DNA from: HLUCCA09 sp039822045
GTDB taxonomy: Bacteria > Pseudomonadota > Alphaproteobacteria > Rhodobacterales > Rhodobacteraceae
Direction: 5' to 3'
Assembly: GCA_039822045.1 (NCBI GenBank)
Contig: JBCBMY010000006.1
Location: 124,001-188,000 of the forward strand
Length of the DNA stretch: 64,000 nt
Notes under the pieces: generated by a model
What the model was told of the DNA's origin: nothing
The model's database searches: none
Seen by the model: only the letters and a program-made list of their open reading frames with translations
Program-made: the position numbers and the translations under genes
Shown: positions 51,197-60,824 of the stretch, piece by piece
How the letters are laid out: every line of letters begins with the position of its first letter
Position numbering within the stretch: position 1 is the stretch's first letter

Positions 51197-52297
51197 ATGG
51201 AGGGTGCAGTGACGGTAACGCGAGACGAGATTTTGGGGGCGCTGGCAGGGCTTGCGCTGCCCGACGGGCGAGATCCGGTGAGCCGCGACATGGTGCGCGC
51301 CCTGACCATCGCGCCGGATGGCGGTGTGTCCTTTGTGCTGGAGGCGGCGAACCCCGACGAGGCCAAGGCGATGGGGTCGGTGCGCGAAGCCGCGGAATCG
51401 GCCGTGTCGCGTTTGCCGGGCGTGTCGAAGGTCACGGCGATTCTGACCGCTCACGGCCCCGCCGCGACGCCGCAGCGCAGCACGCCGCCCCCCGATCTGA
51501 AGATCGGCCGACATGCGACGCCTGCGAAAGGCGGGCCGGCGCGCGTGCAAGGGATTGATCGGATCGTAGCCGTTGGTTCGGGCAAGGGCGGCGTCGGCAA
51601 GTCGACTGTTTCGGCCAATCTCGCCGTGGCCCTGGCCCGGGCGGGGCGGCGCGTGGGCTTGCTTGATGCCGACATCTATGGCCCGTCGCAGCCGCGCATG
51701 ATGGGTGTGTCGAAGCGCCCGGCCTCGCCGGACGGCAAGATCATCGAGCCGCTGCGGGCCCATGGCGTGACGATGATGTCGATCGGGCTGATGTTGAAGC
51801 CGGAAGAAGCGGTTGTGTGGCGGGGCCCGATGCTGATGGGCGCGCTGCAACAGCTGATGGGGCAGGTGGCGTGGGGCGATCTCGACGTGCTGATGGTCGA
51901 TCTACCGCCCGGCACGGGGGACGTGCAGCTCACTCTTTGCCAGCGCTACGAGATCACGGGGTCGATCATCGTGTCGACGCCTCAGGATGTGGCGCTTCTC
52001 GATGCGCGACGGGCGCTCGATATGTTCAATCGGTTGAAATCGCCGGTGCTCGGCCTGATCGAGAACATGTCGACCTATATCTGTCCCAAATGCGGGCATG
52101 AGGCGCACTTGTTCGGTCATGGCGGCGTGGCGGCCGAGGCCGAACGCCTGGGCCTGCCGCTTCTGGGCGAGCTGCCTTTGGAACTGGAAACCCGGCTGGC
52201 TGGCGACGCGGGCACGCCGATAGCGGCGGGCGAAGGAAGCGCGGCCGACGCCTATGCCGCCATCGCGCGCAGGATGGTGGCGGCGGGGCAAGCCTGA
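51197..52297 (+). CDS. apbC: Mrp/ApbC-type iron-sulfur cluster carrier ATPase
   Basis: The product is 366 residues. An N-terminal MIP18/DUF59-like domain (about 1-90) precedes the deviant Walker A P-loop 'VGSGKGGVGKSTVSANLAV'. Further blocks are 'DADIYGPSQPRMMG', 'MVDLPPGTGDVQLTL', 'STPQDVALLDARRAL' and the C-terminal cluster cysteines 'CPKCGHEAHLFG'. The protein carries [4Fe-4S] clusters to apoproteins. GGAGGG stands before the ATG at 51197. Confidence 0.93.
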   Translation: MEGAVTVTRDEILGALAGLALPDGRDPVSRDMVRALTIAPDGGVSFVLEAANPDEAKAMGSVREAAESAVSRLPGVSKVTAILTAHGPAATPQRSTPPPDLKIGRHATPAKGGPARVQGIDRIVAVGSGKGGVGKSTVSANLAVALARAGRRVGLLDADIYGPSQPRMMGVSKRPASPDGKIIEPLRAHGVTMMSIGLMLKPEEAVVWRGPMLMGALQQLMGQVAWGDLDVLMVDLPPGTGDVQLTLCQRYEITGSIIVSTPQDVALLDARRALDMFNRLKSPVLGLIENMSTYICPKCGHEAHLFGHGGVAAEAERLGLPLLGELPLELETRLAGDAGTPIAAGEGSAADAYAAIARRMVAAGQA

Positions 52298-52988
52298 CAG
52301 CCGCACCGGCTTCCTCGGCCCCTCTGGCATTGGGCGGGTGGGATTTCTTGGCGCCGATGGGAAATCGTGGGACGTTTGGGATTTCGTGGGATCGGCGGGC
52401 TTTCATGGGGAAGTGGCCACATCTGCACCGCATCAAGCGGCAATTTCGCCGGGATATGACCGCGATCTCATGAGTCGCCGCGACCGCCCAGAAGTACCCT
52501 GGCAGCAATAATCAATCAAAAAGTTGGCTCGGCCCGCTACTTTATTTGCGGTTGTGGCTGCGCGGTCAAGGTTTCACGGCCGCTCAGCGCTACATCTTGT
52601 GCCATTCTGCTTTCCTGGCTCAGGATATTCCCCTCTCCTAGAGATCGCGCCGAGCCGGGCATGCGGAAAAGCTCGCCGGGCATCCCTGTTCCCGTGATTT
52701 CCCATTGCTGCCCACAAACACCCATGGCATACCTGTTTCCACGATGAGGACGGGGACGAAGAGGGCGCCCCAAACGCCCCAAAAATCCCAAGTCAGGTTT
52801 CATACAGGCACCCGCTTTCATCGAACAAAGAGATCCGGCGTGTGGGCGAGCAGACATCCCCCCAGGTGGCACACACGATCGGACACCCCGTTGTGGGGAC
52901 GAGGACGGCGGATCAGACAGTGGCAGCAGTCTGATCCGCCGTTTCCATTGAAAACACTAGCAGAATCCGGGGGGACGGGCAAGGAGCG
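52298..52988. other. Intergenic region upstream of mraZ with TGGGN repeats
   Basis: About 690 bp with no supported gene. It holds three groups of TGGGN boxes: plus strand at 52331, 52339, 52358, 52368, 52377 and 52387; minus strand at 52700-52724 (three with exact 10-bp period); and minus strand at 52768-52790 (three with exact 9-bp period). The promoter of the division cluster must lie here. Confidence 0.6.
52700..52724 (-). promoter_or_regulatory. Candidate MraZ box (three TGGGN direct repeats)
   Basis: On the minus strand the sequence is TGGGT-N5-TGGGC-N5-TGGGA, exactly the spacing of the MraZ sites described in E. coli (TGGGN direct repeats separated by 5 nt). It lies about 265 bp before mraZ. 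The orientation is opposite to the gene, which lowers confidence. Confidence 0.45.
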
Positions 52989-53495
52989 GTGAGCGTGCCG
53001 CAGCGGTTTAGGGGAAGCGACACCTATAAGGTGGACAGCAAGGGCAGGGTGTCGATCCCGGCCCAGTTCCGCCGTGTGCTCGAAGCCTCCGACCCGGACT
53101 GGACCGAAGGCCTGAACCCCAATCTGGTGATCGTGTATGGCGACGAGGAGCAAACCTTCCTCGATTGCTACTCGATCGAAGCCATGCGCGAGATCGACGC
53201 CAAGATCTCGGCGATGCAGCGGTTCTCGCCCAAGCGGGAATACTTCGAGGAACATTTCTACGGCAACGCCCTGCCCACCCAGGTGGATGAGACGGGGCGG
53301 CTGTTGCTGCCGACGAAGCTGCGCAACAAGATCGCGCTGAAGGATGCGGCGTACTTCCACGCCAAGGGCGACACCTTTCAGATCTGGAACCCGGCCGAGT
53401 TTGAAGCCGTGGCCAAGCCGCGGCGGGACACGTTCCGCGCCTCGTTGCCCCAGGGCGTCAACCCACTGGCGCTTTTGGACGACGAGGGCGTCTGA
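52989..53495 (+). CDS. mraZ: Transcriptional regulator MraZ
   Basis: The product is 168 residues with two SpoVT/AbrB-like swapped-hairpin units (KVDSKGRVSIPAQFRRVL and QVDETGRLLLPTKLRNKI), each with the D-x-[KT]-G-R motif. MraZ represses the division and wall cluster it heads. The start is GTG at 52989 with AAGGAG just upstream. It is slightly longer than the E. coli protein (152). rsmH begins 3 bp later. Confidence 0.95.
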   Translation: MSVPQRFRGSDTYKVDSKGRVSIPAQFRRVLEASDPDWTEGLNPNLVIVYGDEEQTFLDCYSIEAMREIDAKISAMQRFSPKREYFEEHFYGNALPTQVDETGRLLLPTKLRNKIALKDAAYFHAKGDTFQIWNPAEFEAVAKPRRDTFRASLPQGVNPLALLDDEGV

Positions 53496-53498
53496 GCG

Positions 53499-54488
53499 AT
53501 GGCCGCCGCGTCTTCGCCGCCTGACGCCACGCCGCCCCACATTCCGGTGCTTATCGATCCGTTGATCGCTGGCGTGTCGCCGGTGACAGGCCATTGGGTG
53601 GACGGCACGTTCGGGGCCGGCGGTTATGCGCGCCGGTTGCTGGAGGCGGGCGCCGAGCATGTGACCGGCATCGACCGCGACCCGAGCGCCGTGGAGGCTG
53701 CCGCCGGTTGGGAGGCCGACGAGCCAAGGCTGACCGTCCTGTGCGGGCGTTACTCCCAGATGGAGTCGCTGGTCGAGGGCCCCGTCGAGGGCGTCGTTCT
53801 GGATCTTGGCGTATCTTCGATGCAGGTCGACCAGGCGGAGCGCGGATTTTCGTTTCTGCGCGACGGGCCGCTCGACATGCGGATGGGCGACGAGGGCGAA
53901 AGCGCGGCCGACCTTGTGAACGCGGCCGACGAGCGCGTGCTGGCCGACATTCTCTATGTCTATGGCGAGGAGCGTGCGTCGCGCCGCATCGCGCGGGCGA
54001 TCGTGGCCGCGCGGCCCCTGGAGACGACATTGCAGCTGGCCGAGGTGGTCGCGAGCTGCTTGCCGCGCGCAAAGCCCGGGCAGAGCCACCCGGCGACCCG
54101 CAGCTTTCAGGCGATCCGGATTGCGGTGAACGACGAGTTTGGCGAACTCGCCGAGGGCCTTGCGGCCGCGGAACGGCTGATCGCGCCCGGGGGGCGCCTG
54201 GCCGTCGTGACTTTTCACTCGCTGGAAGACCGGGTGGTTAAGCGTTTTGTGCAGGACCGGAGCGACGCGGGCGGTGGGGGCAACCGCTATGCGCCCGAGG
54301 TGAAAGGCAAAGCACCGACCTTCGAGCTGACACCGCGGCGGGCCATCGCGCCCGATGCCAAGGAACTGGCGGCGAACCCGCGGGCGCGGTCGGCCAAGCT
54401 GCGGCTTGCGCGGCGGACGGAAGCGCCGGCGCGGGCACTTGATCGGGCCGCAATCGGGCTGCCCGAGGTCGGGCAGCGGGCGGGATGA
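53499..54488 (+). CDS. rsmH: 16S rRNA (cytosine1402-N4)-methyltransferase RsmH
   Basis: The product is 329 residues. The SAM fold opens 'HIPVLIDPLIAGVSPVTGHW' with 'VDGTFGAGGYARRLL' and 'GIDRDPSAVEAA', and the family-specific 'SHPATRSFQAIRIAVNDE' and 'VVTFHSLEDRVVKRF' follow. It methylates C1402 of 16S rRNA. It follows mraZ closely, the standard order. Confidence 0.96.
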   Translation: MAAASSPPDATPPHIPVLIDPLIAGVSPVTGHWVDGTFGAGGYARRLLEAGAEHVTGIDRDPSAVEAAAGWEADEPRLTVLCGRYSQMESLVEGPVEGVVLDLGVSSMQVDQAERGFSFLRDGPLDMRMGDEGESAADLVNAADERVLADILYVYGEERASRRIARAIVAARPLETTLQLAEVVASCLPRAKPGQSHPATRSFQAIRIAVNDEFGELAEGLAAAERLIAPGGRLAVVTFHSLEDRVVKRFVQDRSDAGGGGNRYAPEVKGKAPTFELTPRRAIAPDAKELAANPRARSAKLRLARRTEAPARALDRAAIGLPEVGQRAG

Positions 54489-54510
54489 GAACAACAGGCA
54501 GGAGACAGAG

Positions 54511-54867
54511 ATGAGGGGATTTCTTCTCGTACCGGCAGCGCTTGGGGTGATGGGTCTCGCCTTCTGGGCCTATCAGGAGAATTACCGCACGCAGGCGGTC
54601 GCGGCCGAGGCGGCGGCGCTGCAGACCGAGATCGGGCAATTGCGCGATCGACTGGCGCTGCTGGAGGCGGAATGGGCCTATCTGAACCGCCCGGAGCGGC
54701 TGCGCGCGCTGACGATCCTGAACTACGACCGGCTGGGGCTTTTGCCCTTTGCGCCCGAGCAGTTCGGTTCGATTGATCAGGTGGCGTTCCCGCCAGATCC
54801 GATCGAGCTGATCGTGTCGGGCGCGATCGAGGCGCGCGCCATCGGGACTGGGGAGAGCTGGCCATGA
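54511..54867 (+). CDS. ftsL: Cell division protein FtsL
   Basis: The product is 118 residues. It has one membrane helix (about residues 3-20), a coiled coil (QAVAAEAAALQTEIGQLRDR to 'LEAEWAYL') and the family phrase 'NRPERLRALTILNYDRLGLLP'. FtsL works with FtsB, FtsQ and FtsI in the divisome. GGAGACAGAG precedes the ATG at 54511. The stop overlaps the ftsI ATG (ATGA). Confidence 0.9.
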   Translation: MRGFLLVPAALGVMGLAFWAYQENYRTQAVAAEAAALQTEIGQLRDRLALLEAEWAYLNRPERLRALTILNYDRLGLLPFAPEQFGSIDQVAFPPDPIELIVSGAIEARAIGTGESWP

Positions 54868-56657
54868 TCCGCCGCCCGCTCCGCCCGCTCGCCCGGATCC
54901 TGCAGGCCCGCGCCGAGGGGGCCGACCCGGCCGAAATCGAGCGCGAGGCGATCCGGGCCCGCAACGACGAGGCGCGGGACGCGATGCGCCTGCGCGCAGA
55001 GGGCCGGTTGATCGTGCTGGTGCTGTGCTTCGTCGGAGCCTTCACGACGGTGGGTGTGCGCATGGGCGTGCTCGCGGCCACCGAGCCCTCAGAGCCCAAG
55101 GTTGCCGGCGCGCATGAGGTGATCCGTGCGACGCGGTCGGACATCACCGACCGCAACGGCCGTATCCTGGCGACGAACCTGCCGACCCATTCGCTCTATG
55201 CCCAGCCGCCGCAGATGGTCGACCCGGCGCACGCCGCGCGCGAACTGGTCAAGATCTTTCCCGATCTGGACGCCGAGACCCTTGAGCGGCGCTTTACGGA
55301 CGGGCGCAAGTTCCTGTGGGTGAAACGGAAAATCAGCCCCGAGCAGATGCAGGCGGTGCACGATATCGGCGAGCCTGGCCTGCTGTTCGGCCCACGGGAG
55401 ATGCGGCTTTATCCCAACGGGCAGCTGGCCTCGCACATCCTGGGCGGGGCGTCGTTCGGCAAGGAGGGCGTGCATGCGGCCGAGGTGATTGGAACCGCGG
55501 GCATCGAGAAGGCCTTCGACACCTATTTGCGGGACCCGGGGCTTTCGGGCGCGCCGCTTATCCTGTCGATCGATCTGACGGTGCAATCGGCCGTGCGGCG
55601 GGTGCTGGAAGGTGGCATGGCCCTGATGAATGCCAAGGGCGCAAGCGCGGTCATGATGGATGTGCATACCGGCGAGATCCTTGCGATGGTGTCGCTCCCG
55701 GATTTCGACCCCAACGACCGGCCGAACCCGCTGGCGGTGGGCGACGATCCCTCGGACAGCCCTCTGTTCAACCGGGCGGTGCAGGGCGTGTACGAGCTGG
55801 GCTCGGTCTTCAAGATTTTCACCGCGGCGCAGGCGGTTGAGCTGGGGTTGGTGAGCCCGGACACGATGATCGACACAAGCGGGCCGATGAAGGTGTCGGG
55901 CTTCCGGATCGGCGAGTTCCGCAACAAGGACCACGGCAGGATCAGCGTCTCGGACGTGATCGTGAAGAGCTCCAACCGCGGCACGGCCCGCCTTGCGCTG
56001 CAGATCGGCGGTCCGCGGCAGCGTGAGTTTCTGGAGACGCTCGGCCTATTGGCCCCCACCGATCTGGAGCTGGTCGAAGCGCCGACGGGCCGGCCGCTCT
56101 TGCCGGAGCGGTGGACCGAACTGTCGACGGTGACCATCAGCTATGGCCACGGCCTGTCGTCGAGCCCTGCGCATCTGGCGTCGGCCTATGCGTCGCTTTT
56201 GAACGGGGGCACGCGGGTGCGCCCGACGCTGCTGCGCCAGTCGGGGCCGCAGATGGGAGAGCGTGTGGTCAGCCTGCGGACGTCGGCCGCGGCGCGCGAG
56301 ATGTTGCGGTCGGTGGTGGCGAGCGACCATGGCACGGCAAGTTTCGCCGAGGTCACGGGCTATTCGGTGGGCGGCAAGACGGGCACGGCCGACAAGCCGA
56401 CGCCCCGGGGCGGCTACTACAATGACAAGGTGATCGCGACCTTCGCCAGCGTATTTCCGAGCCATGAGCCACGCTACGTGCTGGTCGTCACGCTCGACGA
56501 GCCGGTGGAGACCTCGGGCGCCAAGCCGCGGCGCACGGCGGGCTGGACGGCGGTGCCGGTTGCGGCGGAGATCGTCCGGCGGGCGGCGCCGCTTCTGGGC
56601 CTCAGACCAAGCGTTGATGCCGGTACCCTTCCCAAGGTAATACCGACGGCAAACTAG
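54864..56657 (+). CDS. ftsI: Peptidoglycan transpeptidase FtsI (PBP3)
   Basis: The product is 597 residues. It has a membrane helix (about residues 48-70), the dimerisation domain with 'RSDITDRNGRILATNLPTHS', and the transpeptidase domain with SVFK (nucleophile Ser), SSN ('KSSNRGTARLAL') and KTGTA. It cross-links septal peptidoglycan. The ATG at 54864 overlaps the ftsL stop. Confidence 0.96.
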   Translation: MIRRPLRPLARILQARAEGADPAEIEREAIRARNDEARDAMRLRAEGRLIVLVLCFVGAFTTVGVRMGVLAATEPSEPKVAGAHEVIRATRSDITDRNGRILATNLPTHSLYAQPPQMVDPAHAARELVKIFPDLDAETLERRFTDGRKFLWVKRKISPEQMQAVHDIGEPGLLFGPREMRLYPNGQLASHILGGASFGKEGVHAAEVIGTAGIEKAFDTYLRDPGLSGAPLILSIDLTVQSAVRRVLEGGMALMNAKGASAVMMDVHTGEILAMVSLPDFDPNDRPNPLAVGDDPSDSPLFNRAVQGVYELGSVFKIFTAAQAVELGLVSPDTMIDTSGPMKVSGFRIGEFRNKDHGRISVSDVIVKSSNRGTARLALQIGGPRQREFLETLGLLAPTDLELVEAPTGRPLLPERWTELSTVTISYGHGLSSSPAHLASAYASLLNGGTRVRPTLLRQSGPQMGERVVSLRTSAAAREMLRSVVASDHGTASFAEVTGYSVGGKTGTADKPTPRGGYYNDKVIATFASVFPSHEPRYVLVVTLDEPVETSGAKPRRTAGWTAVPVAAEIVRRAAPLLGLRPSVDAGTLPKVIPTAN

Positions 56658-56685
56658 CTGGCACCAGAAACCGTCTGGCACCAGA
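56658..56685. repeat. Two copies of CTGGCACCAGA
   Basis: CTGGCACCAGA occurs at 56658-56668 and 56675-56685 (17-bp period), starting immediately after the ftsI stop; each copy is itself nearly palindromic (CTGG-CA-CCAG). A possible small regulatory or structural element in the 74-bp gap before murE. Confidence 0.5.
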
Positions 56686-56731
56686 CACCGACGGGACGCA
56701 CACACGGACGGGCACGAGCGGGGGCAGAGCG

Positions 56732-58225
56732 ATGGGCCAGGACGGAACGGACGCACGGTCGCTCGCGGATCTGGGTCTGACGGCGTCGAGCGGCCAGGAA
56801 GCCCGGATCACAGGGCTTGCGGTGGACAGCCGGATTGTAAAGCGCGGCGATCTGTTTGCCGCGCTGCCCGGGACGCAGGCCCATGGTGCGACCTTTGTGG
56901 GAGGCGCGATTGAGCGCGGGGCGCAGGCCATCCTGACCGATGCCGAGGGCGCCCGGATCGCTGGCAACGCGCTTGCGGGATCGTCGGCGGCGCTTGTGGT
57001 CACCGAGGACCCGCGGGCCGCGCTCGCCTTTGCCGCGGCGCTCTACTTTGCGGCGCAGCCGGCCGTGATGACTGCTGTCACCGGCACAAACGGCAAGACC
57101 AGCGTGGCGAGCTTTACCCGGCAGATCTGGCAGGCGCTGGGCGAGGCGGCCGTCAATGTCGGCACCACAGGGGTTGAGGGCGACTGGGAGGCGCCGCTGG
57201 CGCACACGACGCCCGAGCCGATCACGCTGCACCGGGTGCTGGCAGAGGCCACCCATGCCGGTATCACCCATGCGGCGATGGAGGCGTCGTCGCACGGGCT
57301 GGCCCAGAGGCGGCTCGACGGGGTACGGCTGGCCGCGGCGGGCTTTACCAACATCACGCAGGACCATCTGGACTATCACCCGGATTTTGAGAGCTATTTC
57401 GACGCCAAGGCGGGCCTCTTCACCCGGGTTCTGGGTGAAGACGGGGTGGCGGTGATCAATGTCGACGGGTCGGAGGGGCCCCGCATGGCCTGGATCGCCG
57501 AAGAGGCCGGGCACGAGGTGATCCGGGTCGGCCGGAGCGATGCCTGCGCGTTGCGGCTCGTGGGGCTCAGGTTCGACACGACGTACCAGGATGTGCGGTT
57601 TCAGTGGAACGGGCAGCCTCATCAGGTGCGGCTGAACCTGATCGGCGGATTCCAGGCCGAGAATGTGATGGTGGCCGCGGGACTTGCCATCGCGTCGGGG
57701 GCCGATCCGGCCGAGCTCTGGCCCGTTCTGCCGCGTCTGACGGGCGTGCGGGGCCGCATGCAGCTTGCCGCGACGCGCGAAAACGGTGCGGCGGTGTTCG
57801 TCGACTACGCGCATACGCCCGACGCCTTGGCGACCGCGCTCAAGGCGTTGCGGCCCCACGTCATGGGACGGCTGGTGTGCGTGTTTGGAGCGGGGGGCGA
57901 CCGGGATCGGGGGAAGCGGCCGCTGATGGGCGGTGCGGTCGCCGAGTTTGCGGACGCGGCCATCGTGACCGACGACAATCCGCGCGGCGAAGATCCGGCC
58001 GCGATCCGCGCCGCCGTGTTGGCGGCCTGCCCAGAGGCGACGGAGGTCGGTGACCGGGCCGAGGCGATTTTGCGCGGCGTGGATGCGTTGGGCCCGGGGG
58101 ACGCGCTGCTGATTGCCGGCAAAGGGCATGAGACGGGGCAGGTCATGGGGGACGTGACCTATCCCTTTGACGACGTCGAGCAGGCAAGTGTGGCCGTTGC
58201 CGCCCTCGACGGGCGTGTCTCGTGA
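56732..58225 (+). CDS. murE: UDP-MurNAc-tripeptide synthetase MurE (meso-DAP type)
   Basis: The product is 497 residues. It has the Mur-ligase ATP motif 'VTGTNGKTSVASF', 'HAAMEASSHGLAQRR', the central 'DYAHTPDALATAL' and the meso-diaminopimelate specificity motif DNPR in 'VTDDNPRGEDP'. It adds meso-DAP to UDP-MurNAc-L-Ala-D-Glu. The TGA overlaps the GTG of murF. Confidence 0.96.
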   Translation: MGQDGTDARSLADLGLTASSGQEARITGLAVDSRIVKRGDLFAALPGTQAHGATFVGGAIERGAQAILTDAEGARIAGNALAGSSAALVVTEDPRAALAFAAALYFAAQPAVMTAVTGTNGKTSVASFTRQIWQALGEAAVNVGTTGVEGDWEAPLAHTTPEPITLHRVLAEATHAGITHAAMEASSHGLAQRRLDGVRLAAAGFTNITQDHLDYHPDFESYFDAKAGLFTRVLGEDGVAVINVDGSEGPRMAWIAEEAGHEVIRVGRSDACALRLVGLRFDTTYQDVRFQWNGQPHQVRLNLIGGFQAENVMVAAGLAIASGADPAELWPVLPRLTGVRGRMQLAATRENGAAVFVDYAHTPDALATALKALRPHVMGRLVCVFGAGGDRDRGKRPLMGGAVAEFADAAIVTDDNPRGEDPAAIRAAVLAACPEATEVGDRAEAILRGVDALGPGDALLIAGKGHETGQVMGDVTYPFDDVEQASVAVAALDGRVS

Positions 58226-59685
58226 GCGTTCTGTGGACGGCCGCAGCGGTGGCCGAGGCGACAGCCGGGCAGGCGACGCAGGCGTTCGACATCGCAGGGC
58301 TGTCGATTGACAGCCGATCGATTGAAGCCGGTGACCTGTTCGTTGCGCTGAAGGATGCCCGCGACGGTCATGATTTCGTGGCTGATGCCCTGGCTAAGGG
58401 TGCGGCCGCGGCGCTTGTGTCGCGCATCCCGGAGGACGTGACAGCGGACGCGCCGCTCGTGATTGTCGACGACGTCCTCGATGGATTGCGTGCATTGGCC
58501 CGCGCGGCCCGGGCGCGCACGGCAGCCCAGGTCGTGGGTGTGACCGGCTCCGTGGGAAAAACGACCACCAAGGAGATGTTGCGCGCCATCCTCGGCGGTC
58601 AGGGGCGCGTGCATGCCGCGGAGAAGAGCTTCAACAACCATTGGGGCGTGCCGCTGACGCTGGCGCGGATGCCGGCCGACACCGATTTCGCGGTGATCGA
58701 GATTGGGATGAATACGCCGGGTGAGATTGCCCCGTTGGCGCGGCTTGCCGACCTGACGCATGCCCTCATCACGACGGTCGCGCCGGCGCACCTGGCGGCC
58801 TTTGACAGCGTGGCGGGCATCGCGCGCGAGAAGGCGTCGATCCTCGACGGGCTCCGCCCCGGAGGATGGGCGGTGCTGAACGGTGACATCGCCGAGGCGG
58901 ATATCCTGACGGCGAAGGCCGCCGAAGTTGGGGCGCAGGCGCTGGTGTTCGGCACGGGCGCGGAGGCGCGCGCGCGGCTCACCGAGACCTTCCTGAAGGA
59001 AGGGCAAACGGTGGCGCAGGGCGAACTGGCGCTGCCGGGCCACGACGTGATGCCGCTCCTTTACAAGCTGCAGACGCCGGGCCGGCACTTCGCCATGAAC
59101 GCCTTGGCTGCGCTGGCGGCGGCGCGGCTCATGGGCGCGGATCTGGCTGTGGCGCAGGGCGATCTGGGGCGCTGGTTGCCTTTTGACGGGCGGGGCCGTC
59201 GCGAGACGATCCTTCTTGACCCGTTGCATGACGGGATGTGTTTCGACCTGATCGATGACGCCTACAACGCCAACCCGGCGTCGGTGGCCGCAGCACTCGA
59301 CATGCTGGCCGCGACGAAGCCCGAGGACGGCGTAGGCCGGGTCCAGCGGGGCCGGCGGATCGCGGTTCTGGGCGATATGCTAGAGCTGGGCCCGACCGAG
59401 GCGGCGCTCCATGCCGGGCTGGCCGACCATCCTGCGATGGCCACGCTTGACCGGGTGCATTGCGTCGGACCCCGGTCACGGGCGCTGTGGGAGGCTTTGC
59501 CCCGGGCGCGGCGGGGTGAGCATGCCGACACCGCCGAGGCGTTTGCCGGCCAGGCCAGGCGGCTCGTCGATGCCGGCGACATCGTCCTTGTGAAAGGCTC
59601 GCTCGGAATCGGGCTCAAGCGCGTCGTGGACGCGTTCCGTAAACTCGGCCAAGCGGCCGACGCAACAAGCGACACGTCCCAGTGA
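58222..59685 (+). CDS. murF: UDP-MurNAc-tripeptide:D-Ala-D-Ala ligase MurF
   Basis: The product is 487 residues. The ATP motif is 'VTGSVGKTTTKEMLRAIL', and family blocks 'SFNNHWGVPLTLARMP', 'EIGMNTPGEI' and 'DDAYNANPASVAAAL' are present. It adds D-Ala-D-Ala to complete the pentapeptide precursor. The start is GTG at 58222 (GTGA overlap with murE). Confidence 0.95.
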   Translation: MSVLWTAAAVAEATAGQATQAFDIAGLSIDSRSIEAGDLFVALKDARDGHDFVADALAKGAAAALVSRIPEDVTADAPLVIVDDVLDGLRALARAARARTAAQVVGVTGSVGKTTTKEMLRAILGGQGRVHAAEKSFNNHWGVPLTLARMPADTDFAVIEIGMNTPGEIAPLARLADLTHALITTVAPAHLAAFDSVAGIAREKASILDGLRPGGWAVLNGDIAEADILTAKAAEVGAQALVFGTGAEARARLTETFLKEGQTVAQGELALPGHDVMPLLYKLQTPGRHFAMNALAALAAARLMGADLAVAQGDLGRWLPFDGRGRRETILLDPLHDGMCFDLIDDAYNANPASVAAALDMLAATKPEDGVGRVQRGRRIAVLGDMLELGPTEAALHAGLADHPAMATLDRVHCVGPRSRALWEALPRARRGEHADTAEAFAGQARRLVDAGDIVLVKGSLGIGLKRVVDAFRKLGQAADATSDTSQ

Positions 59686-59740
59686 TGCAGGCGGCATGGC
59701 GAGGGACGCATGACACGAAGCGTAAAGTGAGGGGCGGGGC

Positions 59741-60823
59741 ATGCTCTATTGGCTGACGGAGTTCTCCGACGGCGGCGATTTTTTCAACCTGTTCAGGTAT
59801 ATCACCTTTCGGGCAGGTGCCGCGTTCTTCACGGCTCTGATCTTTGGGTTCCTGTTCGGGCGGCCGCTGATTAATCTGCTGCGGCGCCGGCAGGGCAAGG
59901 GCCAGCCGATCCGCGACGACGGGCCAGAAAGCCATTTCGCCAAAGCCGGTACGCCAACGATGGGCGGGCTGCTGATCCTGTCGGCGCTGACCGTGTCGAC
60001 CCTCCTCTTTGCGCGGCTCGACAACGTCTATGTCTGGATGACGCTTCTGGTGACGATCGCGTTTGGGATCGTCGGATTTCTCGATGATTACGCGAAGGTG
60101 TCGAAAGGGAACACGAAGGGCGTGCCGGGCCGGGTGCGGCTGGCCATCGGGTTCGCCATTGCCGCCGCCGCGGCGTCGATGGCTGCGCTGGCCCATCCGC
60201 CGGAACTGACCAATCAGTTGGCGTTTCCGGTGTTCAAGGATGTGCTGTTGAACCTCGGGATCCTCTTCATTCCGTTTGCCATGGTGGTGATCGTTGGGGC
60301 AGCGAATGCCGTGAACTTGACGGACGGGCTCGACGGTCTGGCGATCATGCCGGTGATGATTGCGGCCGGCACGCTGGGCGTGATCGCTTATGCGGTCGGG
60401 CGGACTGATTTCACCGAGTACCTGGATGTGCATTATGTGGCGGGCACCGGCGAGTTGTTGGTGTTCTCGGCCGGTCTGATCGGCGGGGGCCTGGGGTTTC
60501 TGTGGTACAACGCGCCTCCGGCCGCGGTGTTCATGGGCGATACCGGGAGCCTGGCGCTCGGGGGGGCGCTGGGGGCGATCGCGGTGGCCACAAAGCACGA
60601 GATCGTGCTGGCGATCGTTGGCGGGATCTTTGTGGTGGAAGCGCTGAGCGTCATCATCCAGGTGGCGTATTTCAAGCGGACGGGCAAACGCGTGTTCCTG
60701 ATGGCGCCGATCCACCATCACTTTGAAAAGCGGGGCTGGGCCGAGCCCCAGATCGTGATCCGGTTCTGGATCATCTCGCTGATCCTTGCACTGATCGGGC
60801 TCGCGACCCTGAAGATCCGCTGA
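59741..60823 (+). CDS. mraY: Phospho-MurNAc-pentapeptide transferase MraY
   Basis: The product is 360 residues with about ten membrane helices. Signature blocks are 'DDGPESHFAKAGTPTMGGL', 'FLDDYAKV', 'AVNLTDGLDGLA' and 'FMGDTGSLALGGALG', with the HHHFE motif of the transferase in 'PIHHHFEKRGWAE'. It makes lipid I on the inner membrane face. GAGGGG precedes the ATG. Confidence 0.96.
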   Translation: MLYWLTEFSDGGDFFNLFRYITFRAGAAFFTALIFGFLFGRPLINLLRRRQGKGQPIRDDGPESHFAKAGTPTMGGLLILSALTVSTLLFARLDNVYVWMTLLVTIAFGIVGFLDDYAKVSKGNTKGVPGRVRLAIGFAIAAAAASMAALAHPPELTNQLAFPVFKDVLLNLGILFIPFAMVVIVGAANAVNLTDGLDGLAIMPVMIAAGTLGVIAYAVGRTDFTEYLDVHYVAGTGELLVFSAGLIGGGLGFLWYNAPPAAVFMGDTGSLALGGALGAIAVATKHEIVLAIVGGIFVVEALSVIIQVAYFKRTGKRVFLMAPIHHHFEKRGWAEPQIVIRFWIISLILALIGLATLKIR

Positions 60824-60824
60824 C

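Noticed and set aside
52818..54494. Long minus-strand open frame antisense to mraZ and rsmH
   Set aside because: Shadow of two firmly identified genes.
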